Source: an uncultured Selenomonadales bacterium (GTDB taxonomy: Bacteria > Bacillota_C > Negativicutes > Selenomonadales > Selenomonadaceae). Taken from it: a stretch of DNA of 12,336 nt. The notes beneath the pieces are model-generated. The model saw nothing but the letters and a program-made list of their open reading frames with translations. It was not told where the DNA came from and searched no databases. Positions 5,625-11,817 of the stretch are shown here, piece after piece. The first letter of the stretch is position 1; each line of letters begins with the position of its first letter. The DNA is taken from the NCBI GenBank assembly GCA_947302675.1, contig CAMYWI010000008.1:1-12336 (forward strand). Reading direction: 5' to 3'. Position numbers and translations under genes: made by a program.

Positions 5625-6574
5625 TGCTTAATCACGCCTTTGCCTTTGGCGAGTTGCTCCTTGACGTATTCTTCCGAGACGACGCGCTTTTCAACCGTGA
5701 CGCCTTTGTTGGCATTCTTGCTTGCGAGAGTTTCTTCGACCGCCTCGAAGACCAACGACTTGTCGACAAGCTCGGCATTTTGACGCGCCGCCTTGAACGC
5801 CGCCATTAACACCGCGTTTGAAATGTCGGAGCCGGAAAGTCCCTCGTACTTTTCCGCAAGCTCGTCAATGTCAATGTTGTTGGGCATGGTCGGCAGGATA
5901 TAATGTTGCCAAAGTTTCTTGCGGCAGTCGAGGTCGGGGAGTTTGAACTCGATATGCGTGGAGATTCTGCGCATGAACGCGGGGTCGAAGTTGGAAATAA
6001 AATTCGTCGCAAAGATAACGAAGTCTTGGTAATCGTTCATGACCATGAGCATAACGGAGCGCGTTTGGTTGACGCTGACATCGGTCGCGCTTGACATGTT
6101 GGTTACGCGCTTGCTCAAAATCGCGTCCGCCTCGTCGAAGAACAAAATGCTGTTGGTAGCTGCCGCCGCCTCGAACGCCTTGCGGATATTCTTGGGCGTC
6201 TCGCCGACGTATTTGCTCTCAATATCGGCGTAGTTGACCGCAAGGATTTTCCTGCCGAGATGCTTGGCGATAGCGTGAGCCGCCATAGTCTTGCCGGTGC
6301 CCGGCTCGCCGTAGAGATTGATTCCGATTCGGCGCGACTGCTTAAAGACTTTGCTCAAGCCCCAGTCGTCGAAAACTTTCTTGCTGTTCTCCGCGTAGTT
6401 GGCAACGTCGAGAATTTTGTCCTTGACCGACTGCGGCAAGATTATCTCGTCGAACGAATACTTCGGCTCTTCGGGCACGAACTCAATCGGCGGCTCCTTA
6501 GTCTTTTTTGTCGATTTAAGTTCTTCTTCGGCTTTCTTCTCGTCTTCCTTTTTAATTTGGTTCCAAAACGGCAT
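5621..6574 (-). CDS. Classical AAA-family ATPase
   Basis: A 317-residue single-module AAA ATPase, presumably a hexameric unfoldase or remodeller. ATG 6574 is chosen for AAGGAG 9 bases upstream; an in-frame extension to GTG 6724 would overlap another small gene. Residues 7-38 are a charged, probably helical N-terminal segment. Seen: Walker A GEPGTGKT (89-96), pore-loop KYVGE (121-125), Walker B ILFFDEAD (143-150), sensor 1 Asn 191 in FATN, second region of homology with FDPAFMRRI (196-204) supplying Arg fingers 202/203, and GLSGSDISNAV (245-255), the C-terminal small-domain motif of classical AAA proteins such as FtsH, Cdc48 and Vps4. There is no protease or second AAA module and no membrane helix. 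The C-terminal tail VSEEYVKEQLAKGK (299-312) recurs in P2 and P3. It heads the P1 to P8 genes. Its substrate is unknown. Confidence 0.85.
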   Translation of the reverse strand: MPFWNQIKKEDEKKAEEELKSTKKTKEPPIEFVPEEPKYSFDEIILPQSVKDKILDVANYAENSKKVFDDWGLSKVFKQSRRIGINLYGEPGTGKTMAAHAIAKHLGRKILAVNYADIESKYVGETPKNIRKAFEAAAATNSILFFDEADAILSKRVTNMSSATDVSVNQTRSVMLMVMNDYQDFVIFATNFISNFDPAFMRRISTHIEFKLPDLDCRKKLWQHYILPTMPNNIDIDELAEKYEGLSGSDISNAVLMAAFKAARQNAELVDKSLVFEAVEETLASKNANKGVTVEKRVVSEEYVKEQLAKGKGVIKQ

Positions 6575-6603
6575 TTGTAGAAACTCCTTCCAAAATGTTG
6601 TAG

Positions 6604-6726
6604 CTAAGAAAGTGATAAATAAATCCATGTTGATATAAGAATACAGATATAAAATAATCTTTCGAGAGGACTCAAATCCTTTAAAATCATTAAAATAGCA
6701 CCGAATACGAGTACCAACAGCCACAT
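6604..6726 (-). CDS. Predicted 40-residue hydrophobic small protein
   Basis: An ATG at 6726 lies 10 bases after AAGGAG in the gap between the XRE and AAA genes, and the frame stays open for 40 residues to TAG at 6604. It begins MWLLVLVFGAILMIL, has a short charged turn (KDLSPLER, 16-23) and continues LFYICILISTWIYLSLS: two hydrophobic stretches in a hairpin-like layout, or one membrane helix plus a partly buried segment. The good ribosome site and the alternative of otherwise empty sequence support it; the small size keeps it tentative. If real, it could give the soluble ATPase a membrane partner. The competing frame (GTG 6724, an N-terminal extension of the ATPase) has its ribosome site less well placed. 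Confidence 0.55.
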   Translation of the reverse strand: MWLLVLVFGAILMILKDLSPLERLFYICILISTWIYLSLS

Positions 6727-6777
6727 ATAAATTCTTCTCCTTTTGCCCGTTCAGACGTGCGGCTTGTCGACCTGTTG

Positions 6778-7071
6778 TTACCTCCCGCTGTTTTTTGCCG
6801 ACGCCGCTTGCTCAATGCACTGCAGATATTTTTGGCAAGGCGTCTCGGTCATGAGGACGCACAGCGGCACGTCAAGTGCTTGCGCGATTTTTATCATCGT
6901 CGTGCACGTAACGCCCTTGTGCAGGCGAAAACATTCGATCTGGCTGACGTAAGCCGTGCTGATGTCCGACTTCGTCGCGAGTTGCTCTTGCGATATGCGT
7001 TTCAGGACGCGAAACTTATAAATATTCTCGCCCATCGTTTTATACATTTTCTCCGTAACAGGGTCGGGCAT
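6778..7071 (-). CDS. XRE-family helix-turn-helix regulator, first gene of the AAA operon
   Basis: A 97-residue regulator. Start ATG 7071 fits GGAGGTG about 6 bases upstream; the GTG at 7080 and ATG at 7077 lie on or beside that site. Residues 14-73 form a Cro/C1-type helix-turn-helix: GENIYKFRVLKRISQEQLAT, SDISTAYVSQIE as turn and recognition helix, then TMIKIAQALDVPLCVLM. The C-terminal tail (74-97) contains two Cys (PCQKYLQCIEQ) that could sense redox or metal, though this is only a possibility. It is 51 bases upstream of the small hydrophobic gene, in the same direction, so it probably leads the operon and regulates its own promoter. It belongs to a different subfamily from the XRE protein at 453-887, being shorter and with the helix-turn-helix nearer the N-terminus. 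Confidence 0.8.
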   Translation of the reverse strand: MPDPVTEKMYKTMGENIYKFRVLKRISQEQLATKSDISTAYVSQIECFRLHKGVTCTTMIKIAQALDVPLCVLMTETPCQKYLQCIEQAASAKNSGR

Positions 7072-7100
7072 AATCATCACCTCCGCGCCAATTATTACAC

Positions 7101-7130
7101 ATTAACGATCACATTTTAAGAAACTGACAA
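7101..7130 (-). promoter_or_regulatory. Candidate promoter of the AAA operon
   Basis: On the minus strand TTGTCA (7125-7130, 5/6 match) and GTTAAT (7101-7106, 4/6) are spaced by 18 bases, about 30 bases before the XRE start. A second possible -10, TAATAAT, lies slightly downstream (7091-7097). The operator-like GATCGTTAA overlaps the -10. Confidence 0.4.
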
Positions 7131-7172
7131 CTTATTTTCTTTACTGTTGGTAAAAATTTTTAAGCGATCGTT
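7104..7172. promoter_or_regulatory. Inverted pair of operator-like GATCGTT elements
   Basis: GTGATCGTT (minus strand, 7112-7104) and GCGATCGTT (plus strand, 7164-7172) are inverted copies with one mismatch, centred 60 bases apart. One covers the candidate -10 box. The 216-base gap 7072-7287 also holds the AT palindrome TAAAAATTTTTA (7151-7162) and the inverted repeat GCTAAGAATTTTAGC (7181-7195). Autoregulation by the XRE protein through these sites is an inference. Confidence 0.3.
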
Positions 7173-7238
7173 TATTGGTAGCTAAGAATTTTAGCATAGC
7201 GATTTGGTGTTTTGGTGTCCTGCCGGAACACAGTCAAT

Positions 7239-7268
7239 AAAAAAATCCCGTCGAACAATTTCGGCGGG
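7239..7268 (-). terminator. Rho-independent terminator of the M48 protease gene
   Basis: Arms CCCGTCGAA (7247-7255) and TTCGGCGGG (7260-7268) form a 9-bp hairpin with one A-C mismatch on the minus transcript and a 4-base loop; on the minus strand it runs into seven T (7245-7239). It lies 20 bases beyond the M48 stop and separates that gene from the AAA operon. Confidence 0.8.
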
Positions 7269-7287
7269 GTCAATTTTTTGCGGTAGT

Positions 7288-8394
7288 TTATTTGATAGAG
7301 TTCAGTCTCTCGGCGATAACGTAGGCGTCCTCGTCACCTTCGGCGGGCACGATTATCGGCTGGTTGCCCAACATCACCACGCCGTTTTGAACGGTTGCGG
7401 CTTGCTTATTCTCGCCTTTGTGATAAGCGGTCGCCAAGTTGCCAAGCACGAAATAGGAACGCTCGGCGGCGGACATGTTATCGGCGGCGGCAACGGTCGT
7501 TAGCGTCTTGCCATTGACGGTAATAACTGCGTCTTTAGCGGTGACGTGCTTGCCGCTGTATTCTTCAAGACGTTTAACATAGGCATCGCGGCGTTTATCG
7601 CTGTCGGGGTGGTCGGACGGCAGGAAGAATTTTTCCATGCTCGAACGTTTCTGCCCTTTCTCCATGTCGACGAACTTCTGCATAATCGCCGCGCAGGCTC
7701 CAGGATTGTAACCCGTGTTGAGCATGTAATCAAAGCCGAGAGTATCAGCCTCCGTCTCCTGTTTTCTGGTGCCGTGCGCCACAGAATGGTTGAAGGCAAG
7801 ACCGGCTATAGCGGAAGTAATCGCGCCGCCGCCGATTGTCGCCCCGACTGCCACGCCCGCGACGTTCGCCATAACGTATTTCTGGATAAGTTTTTTCTTG
7901 CCCTTAGCGACATGATTCTTTTGCCCGTGCCCCATTTCGTGCCCGACAATCGCGGCAATCTCGTCCTCGTTGGGAACCAATTTAAACGTGCCGACGTTGA
8001 CCATCATGACGTGCCCCATGCCGCAAGCGGCGTTGAGCGTTTCGTCATTGGAGACAAAATATTTATAGGGCTTTTCGTAAATGGTCGGGTCAACTGCCGC
8101 GACGCCGCGCGTCAAGTTCGCCATAACCCTATCGAGCATCGCGTTGTAGGTCGGATCGGGGTTGACGCCATATTCTTTCGCGAAAGCTGCGTAAAGATCG
8201 TTTTGCCCTTGTTCGGTTTCGTTCAGATATTTTACCTGCGAATTAATTTGGGCACTCAAGGTCGCGCTGTTTATGCCGATGACAACCAAATCCTCAACCA
8301 ACGACGCCTCGACGACTGCGGGCGCACTGAACGTCAGCGAAAAACTTATCGCCGCCGCCGAAAACAGAGCCGCCAATTTTTTCTTCAAACTCAT
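7288..8394 (-). CDS. Secreted M48-family zinc metalloprotease
   Basis: A 368-residue protease of the M48 family (BepA/LoiP-like), expected in the periplasm or at the envelope, where relatives degrade or assist misassembled outer-membrane proteins. ATG 8394 has GGGAGG 9 bases upstream. Residues 1-30 are a signal peptide (KKK, hydrophobic core, VVEA end); no lipobox Cys is present, so it is not a lipoprotein. Seen: HEMGH 152-156 with two zinc His and catalytic Glu 153, third ligand Glu 213 in ETEADTLGFDY, and the downstream DHP motif (261-263) of this family. Residues 174-200 (Ala/Gly-rich) lie between the zinc motifs and may be an amphipathic or membrane-touching segment. The C-terminal 85 residues (284-368) form an extra domain without TPR repeats I can define. 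Monocistronic, with its own promoter and terminator. Confidence 0.85.
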   Translation of the reverse strand: MSLKKKLAALFSAAAISFSLTFSAPAVVEASLVEDLVVIGINSATLSAQINSQVKYLNETEQGQNDLYAAFAKEYGVNPDPTYNAMLDRVMANLTRGVAAVDPTIYEKPYKYFVSNDETLNAACGMGHVMMVNVGTFKLVPNEDEIAAIVGHEMGHGQKNHVAKGKKKLIQKYVMANVAGVAVGATIGGGAITSAIAGLAFNHSVAHGTRKQETEADTLGFDYMLNTGYNPGACAAIMQKFVDMEKGQKRSSMEKFFLPSDHPDSDKRRDAYVKRLEEYSGKHVTAKDAVITVNGKTLTTVAAADNMSAAERSYFVLGNLATAYHKGENKQAATVQNGVVMLGNQPIIVPAEGDEDAYVIAERLNSIK

Positions 8395-8460
8395 GATAAA
8401 CTTCCTCCCTTTAAAAATTTTTTCAACAAGTATTTCGTCACGCTACATTAAAGTTTCCTT

Positions 8461-8489
8461 ATGATAGCAGAAAAAAATTCTTGACGCAA
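8461..8489 (-). promoter_or_regulatory. Predicted promoter of the M48 protease gene
   Basis: On the minus strand TTGCGT (8484-8489), a 17-base spacer and TATCAT (8461-8466) preceded by TGC give a sigma-70-type extended -10 promoter about 67 bases before the start codon. Confidence 0.55.
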
Positions 8490-8591
8490 AAATTTTTGTG
8501 GCGGCTTGAATATCTGAATTTAATCTGGTAAGATATAGCCGTTAAAAATCGGGAGGGAGGCAAAGCCAAAGGCGAGAGTCAGATTTTCGAT

Positions 8592-8620
8592 TTGCAAAGG
8601 CTTAAACCGTCTGATATAAT
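8592..8620 (+). promoter_or_regulatory. Predicted promoter of the OmpH-lpxD gene cluster
   Basis: TTGCAA (8592-8597), exactly 17 bases, and a perfect TATAAT (8615-8620), 33 bases before the start of the first OmpH-like gene. The intergenic stretch 8395-8652 also contains a weaker candidate (TTGAAT 8506-8511, TAAGAT 8529-8534) and the palindrome CAAAAATTTTTG (8487-8498) but no convincing gene. Confidence 0.7.
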
Positions 8621-8652
8621 CGGCGGCGTCAAAATTTAAGGAGAGTTGAGTA

Positions 8653-9120
8653 ATGATAAAATTGGAAAAGAAACAAGTTAAGATTGTCAGCATTTTAATC
8701 GCGGTGATTTTCATCGGGAGCGTGGTCGCGCTCGCGTTGACGCAAACGGGAAATATCGCGTCGGCGGCAAGCTCCTCGACTATCGGCGTTGTGGAATATG
8801 ATCAAATCATGATTCAGCACCCCGAAATGAAAACTCTCGACGACCAGCTCAAGGCGTCAATCGAAGAGATTAAAAAGGAATTCGACGAGAAATCCGCGAG
8901 CATGAATGACCAAGAAAAGCAGGATTATTACATGCAGTGCCAAGAGCGAATCCTTCAGCGTCGCGAAGAACTCCTTGCCCCGTTGATTCAGTCGGTGGAC
9001 GCGGCGATTAAAGCCGTTGCCGACAAGCGCGGCATGAGCGTTGTCCTTGCAAAAGCGGCTGTCGTTTACGGCGGGCAGGACATCACGCAAGAAGTTATCA
9101 CGCAACTCAACAAGAAATAA
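8653..9120 (+). CDS. OmpH/Skp-like periplasmic protein 1
   Basis: A 155-residue member of the OmpH/Skp family, chaperones that hold unfolded outer-membrane proteins in the periplasm. ATG 8653 follows AAGGAG by 9 bases. Residues 11-30 are a hydrophobic signal or anchor helix; an Ala-Ser-Ala-Ala site near 36-39 allows cleavage. The family pattern is clear: GVVEYDQIMIQHPEMKTLDD (45-64), a Glu/Lys-rich coiled-coil region (65-110), then AIKAVADKRGMSVVLAK (118-134) and VVYGGQDITQEVITQLNKK (137-155). It is first in the cluster that ends with lpxD, the arrangement known in many outer-membrane bacteria. A hairpin with a T-run follows, so downstream expression may be reduced. Confidence 0.8.
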   Translation: MIKLEKKQVKIVSILIAVIFIGSVVALALTQTGNIASAASSSTIGVVEYDQIMIQHPEMKTLDDQLKASIEEIKKEFDEKSASMNDQEKQDYYMQCQERILQRREELLAPLIQSVDAAIKAVADKRGMSVVLAKAAVVYGGQDITQEVITQLNKK

Positions 9121-9126
9121 TGATTA

Positions 9127-9196
9127 GGGACTAGGGACGGGGACTAGGGACTAGAAAAAACTAGTCCCTACGTCCCTAATTACTAGTCCCTTTTTT
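9127..9196 (+). terminator. Hairpin terminator or attenuator built from GGGACTAG repeats
   Basis: GGGACTAGGGAC occurs at 9127-9138 and 9140-9151, and inverted forms (CTAGTCCC, GTCCC) follow after the A6 loop. The inner stem is a perfect 10 bp, TAGGGACTAG with CTAGTCCCTA around A6 (9155-9160); an outer stem pairs GGGACTAG 9127-9134 with CTAGTCCC 9183-9190, followed directly by six T. It lies between two OmpH-like genes, only a few bases before the ribosome site of the second, so it acts as a partial terminator or is a dispersed palindromic repeat. Confidence 0.65.
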
Positions 9197-9213
9197 GTTA
9201 GGAGGCGGGCATT

Positions 9214-10272
9214 GTGGATTACAGAGTTTGGGCGGCGATTTTGACGGCGTTAATCGGCGGCGGACTTTATTATTACGAAATGCCACAGCAACCCGCTCCG
9301 CCCGTTGAAAATGAAACGCAAAAGCCCGCGCAGACTCGCGGCGTCGGAATAATCGACCTTGAAAAAATCCGCGCGGCTCATCCCGACGGCGAACAACTCG
9401 ATTATCTCTTGGCAACAGAACTTAGACTGCGCCTTGAACTCAACGAGGCAATGCGCGTCGTCGAACTGCCAAAGCTTCAACCGCCCGAAACAAATACTGA
9501 AGTCTTCGACGAGGCGGCGTGGCAAAAAAATGCGCAAATCGTCATAAGTCAGCTTGCCGAACTCGAAGGCAAGAAGAAGGCGGCGGCGGAAGAGTATCGC
9601 AAAAAAACCGAGCCGCAGTACATTGAGGAGCGCAATAAACTTCGCGAAGAATTTCTCAACGAACAATTAAATATTCAGCTCAAGTTGCAGAACGCCGACA
9701 ACCTCCGCTTGAAGCAGGAAGAAATTGACGAGTTGACCAAGCAACTGGAGCAGGTCGAGTTTGAACGAAATAAAATTCAGCGCGGGCTTTTGGAAAAGTG
9801 GATGGCGGAAATTGTACAGTACGCCGAAGACTCCGTAGCGGAAGAAGAGGCGCGACTTAAAGCTGAGGCGGAAAGACTTCGCAACGAGGTCGAGGCTCAA
9901 GCGCAACAAAAAGAATTGCAAGTCGCCGAGCGCAATCGCACAATCATGGAAAATTCTCTGGATGTGGAAAATCGGCAAAATCGTCGTCGCGAACTTTTAG
10001 CAGAGTTGCAAACCGTCAGTAAGGAACGCGCCGAGCTTGAGAAAAAAATCTTGGACTCGATAGTCGACAAGGCGACGATGCTTGCGGCGGTCAATCGACT
10101 GGAAATGGTTTTCGTTAAGCGCGAGTCGGCTCCGAGCGAAAAAGTTTTGCGGCGCGGCGTCAAGTGGAATTTTGACTTCAAGTCGCCCGAAGGCGTCGGC
10201 GCAATCGCTATCGCCGGCAAAAACTGCAGGGACTTGACCGATGATTTGATAAAGGAAATGAATCGACTTTAA
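9214..10272 (+). CDS. OmpH/Skp-like protein 2 with a greatly extended coiled coil
   Basis: A 352-residue envelope protein. GTG 9214 has TAGGAGG 8 bases upstream. An N-terminal membrane helix (VWAAILTALIGGGLYYY, 5-21) without an obvious cleavage site suggests anchoring in the inner membrane. GVGIIDLEKIRAAHPDGEQLDYL (43-65) matches the start of the OmpH core, and the end, NRLEMVFVKRE (294-304) with AIAGKNCRDLTDDLIKEMN (332-350), matches the OmpH C-terminal block. Between them lie about 190 residues of Glu/Lys/Gln/Arg-rich heptad-like helix (105-285), far longer than in Skp (about 160 residues in total). It can be seen as an OmpH fold whose tentacles were lengthened. A role as periplasmic holdase or envelope spacer is inference. 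The next gene starts 13 bases on. Confidence 0.7.
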   Translation: MDYRVWAAILTALIGGGLYYYEMPQQPAPPVENETQKPAQTRGVGIIDLEKIRAAHPDGEQLDYLLATELRLRLELNEAMRVVELPKLQPPETNTEVFDEAAWQKNAQIVISQLAELEGKKKAAAEEYRKKTEPQYIEERNKLREEFLNEQLNIQLKLQNADNLRLKQEEIDELTKQLEQVEFERNKIQRGLLEKWMAEIVQYAEDSVAEEEARLKAEAERLRNEVEAQAQQKELQVAERNRTIMENSLDVENRQNRRRELLAELQTVSKERAELEKKILDSIVDKATMLAAVNRLEMVFVKRESAPSEKVLRRGVKWNFDFKSPEGVGAIAIAGKNCRDLTDDLIKEMNRL

Positions 10273-10285
10273 TGGAGTGATGAAA

Positions 10286-10714
10286 ATGAATTTGATAAAA
10301 AAATTGGCGGTGGCAGTAATTTTGGCGTCGTCACTGATTTTGACGGGTTGCGGGCAGGCGCAAGTCGGTTGCGTCGACGTTGAAAAAGTCATGCTTGAGG
10401 CTCCGCGCGTCAAAACGCTCATGACGGAGGCGGATACTAAAATCAAAGAGACCGAAGAAAAATTTCAACAGGAATACGGTAGCAAGGAAACGACGGAAGA
10501 AGAGGCCGCCAAAGCTCAAATGGAATTTCAGCGCAAGATTGAGGCGATAAATCAAGGTTACGCCACGCAGATAAAAAGTCGCATGGACGTTGTGATTGAG
10601 GAAATTTCGCGCGAGAAAAATATCGACGTGGTCATAAGCAATTCGGCGGATGACAGAATGATTTTTCAAGGCGCGATTGACGTGACCGACGACGTTATAA
10701 AAAAAATGCAATGA
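10286..10714 (+). CDS. OmpH/Skp-like lipoprotein 3
   Basis: A 142-residue OmpH-like protein with a lipoprotein signal. ATG 10286 is chosen because GGAG (10274-10277) sits 8 bases upstream; GTG 10277 and ATG 10280 lie on top of that site. Residues 1-22 are KK, a hydrophobic core and the lipobox LTGC with Cys 22 as the lipidated residue; the next residue is Gly, which does not enforce inner-membrane retention. The core has VGCVDVEKVMLEAPRVKTLM (27-46), a charged helical stretch (50-100), EISREKNIDVVISNS (106-120) and AIDVTDDVIKKM (130-141), in the OmpH order. It lies between OmpH-like protein 2 and lpxD and is probably co-transcribed with them. Confidence 0.75.
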   Translation: MNLIKKLAVAVILASSLILTGCGQAQVGCVDVEKVMLEAPRVKTLMTEADTKIKETEEKFQQEYGSKETTEEEAAKAQMEFQRKIEAINQGYATQIKSRMDVVIEEISREKNIDVVISNSADDRMIFQGAIDVTDDVIKKMQ

Positions 10715-10727
10715 GCGGGCGATAACT

Positions 10728-11747
10728 ATGGAAAAAATTTTAAGAGAAATAGCGGCACTGGTCGAGGGCGAACTTGCGGGCGACGGCGAAATAAAAATCA
10801 GCGGGCTGTCGAATATCCCAATGGCGCGTGCGGGCGATTTAATCTTCGCCGTACCGCCGCATCTCGACGAGGCAAAAATCTGCGCGGCGTCGGCAGTCTT
10901 AATCCCACGCGACGTAGAAAATTTTCCAAAGCCAGCAATCAAGGTCGCTGACCCGCGCGCCGCCTTCGCAAAGCTACTCGAAATGTTTTCGCCAAAGTCG
11001 GAAATTCAAAAGGGCATAAGTCCTAAAGCTCACATCGGCGACGACGTTAAAATTGCTGACGACGTGACGATTATGCCCTTTGCAGTTGTCGACAACGGTG
11101 CGGAGATTAAAAGCGGCGCGGTGATTTATTCGCACGTTTACATCGGGCAACACGTCACAATCGGCGAAGACACCGTGATTTATTCAAGCGCGACCGTTCG
11201 CGAGTTTTGCAAAATTGGGCGGCGTTGCGTGATTCACAGCTCGGCGGTTATCGGCGCGGACGGTTTCGGATTCACGACAAAAAATGGCGTCCATACCAAA
11301 ATTCCGCAGGTCGGCAACGTGATTGTCGAGGACGACGTTGAGATTGGGGCGCACGTCGGCATTGACCGCGCGGCAATGGGTTCGACGATTATCGGGCACG
11401 GCACAAAGATTGATAACCTCGTGCACATTGCGCACAACTGCAAAATCGGCGCGAACTGTTTAATCGTCGCGCAGACGGGAATTAGCGGCTCAGTGACGGT
11501 CGGCGACAACGTGACTTTCGGCGGGCAGGTCGGCACGGTCGGGCATATCACAATCGGCGGCAATTCGGTTTATGCGGCGCGTTCGGGCATTTCAAAGAAT
11601 ATGCCGGAGGGATTTTTCGGTTGCGGTTTCCCGATTCAAAGTCACAGCGAGTGGCTCCGTCATCAGGCGGCGTTGAAGAAAGTCCCAGAGCTTATTGAAA
11701 AGATTCGCAAGCTTGAGCAGACGATTGACGCTCTTAGCAAAGTTTAA
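10728..11747 (+). CDS. lpxD: UDP-3-O-acylglucosamine N-acyltransferase
   Basis: This enzyme transfers a 3-hydroxyacyl chain from acyl carrier protein to the 2-amino group of UDP-3-O-acylglucosamine, the third step of lipid A synthesis. At 339 residues it has the normal family length. The N-terminal uridine-binding domain includes ISGLSNIPMARAGDLIFAVP (24-43). Residues 100-290 are left-handed beta-helix hexapeptide repeats (for example IGDDVKIADDVTI, IGEDTVIYSSATV, VTIGEDTV). GADGFGF (176-182) and NLVHIAHNCKIG (230-241) hold the family motifs; His 236 corresponds to the catalytic His. A helical C-terminus (305-339) follows. ATG 10728 has only a weak ribosome site (GAGCGGG), so coupling to the upstream gene 13 bases away may help. 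Its presence shows an outer membrane with lipopolysaccharide. Confidence 0.93.
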   Translation: MEKILREIAALVEGELAGDGEIKISGLSNIPMARAGDLIFAVPPHLDEAKICAASAVLIPRDVENFPKPAIKVADPRAAFAKLLEMFSPKSEIQKGISPKAHIGDDVKIADDVTIMPFAVVDNGAEIKSGAVIYSHVYIGQHVTIGEDTVIYSSATVREFCKIGRRCVIHSSAVIGADGFGFTTKNGVHTKIPQVGNVIVEDDVEIGAHVGIDRAAMGSTIIGHGTKIDNLVHIAHNCKIGANCLIVAQTGISGSVTVGDNVTFGGQVGTVGHITIGGNSVYAARSGISKNMPEGFFGCGFPIQSHSEWLRHQAALKKVPELIEKIRKLEQTIDALSKV

Positions 11748-11761
11748 TAAATTTTTGGCAG

Positions 11762-11792
11762 GAAAAAATTTTTTCACGCTTAATCTTTAAGC
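11762..11792. repeat. Two adjacent small palindromes between lpxD and the next gene
   Basis: GAAAAAATTTTTTC (11762-11775) is a perfect 14-base palindrome, directly followed by the hairpin GCTTAA-TCT-TTAAGC (11778-11792). No T-run follows the second, so it is not a clear terminator; the pair may be a weak terminator or a regulatory site for the gene at 11818. Confidence 0.35.
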
Positions 11793-11817
11793 AAAACAGG
11801 AAGGGAGCGTGAAAGCC

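Noticed and set aside
6575..6724. N-terminal extension of the AAA ATPase from GTG 6724
   Set aside because: The ATG at 6574 has a well-spaced AAGGAG, and the upstream site near 6735 serves the ATG at 6726 better, in a different frame. The extension adds no recognisable AAA sequence.
7546..8451. 301-codon open frame on the plus strand opposite the M48 protease
   Set aside because: It lies antisense to a gene with complete zinc-protease motifs and a signal peptide, crosses that gene's own promoter region, and its translation is rich in Arg, His and Val without a recognisable domain.
9127..9196. CRISPR-like repeat
   Set aside because: The units are 12 bases, adjacent or inverted, without regular unique spacers, and no cas gene is present; it is a hairpin repeat.
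10331..10942. 203-codon minus-strand open frame opposite the OmpH-like lipoprotein and lpxD
   Set aside because: It crosses the boundary of two real genes, one of them lpxD with full family motifs, and reads as biased Phe/Arg/His-rich sequence typical of an antisense shadow.
11778..11792. Terminator for lpxD
   Set aside because: The hairpin stem is AT-rich and only 6 bp, and is followed by AAAAC on the plus strand without a T-run.
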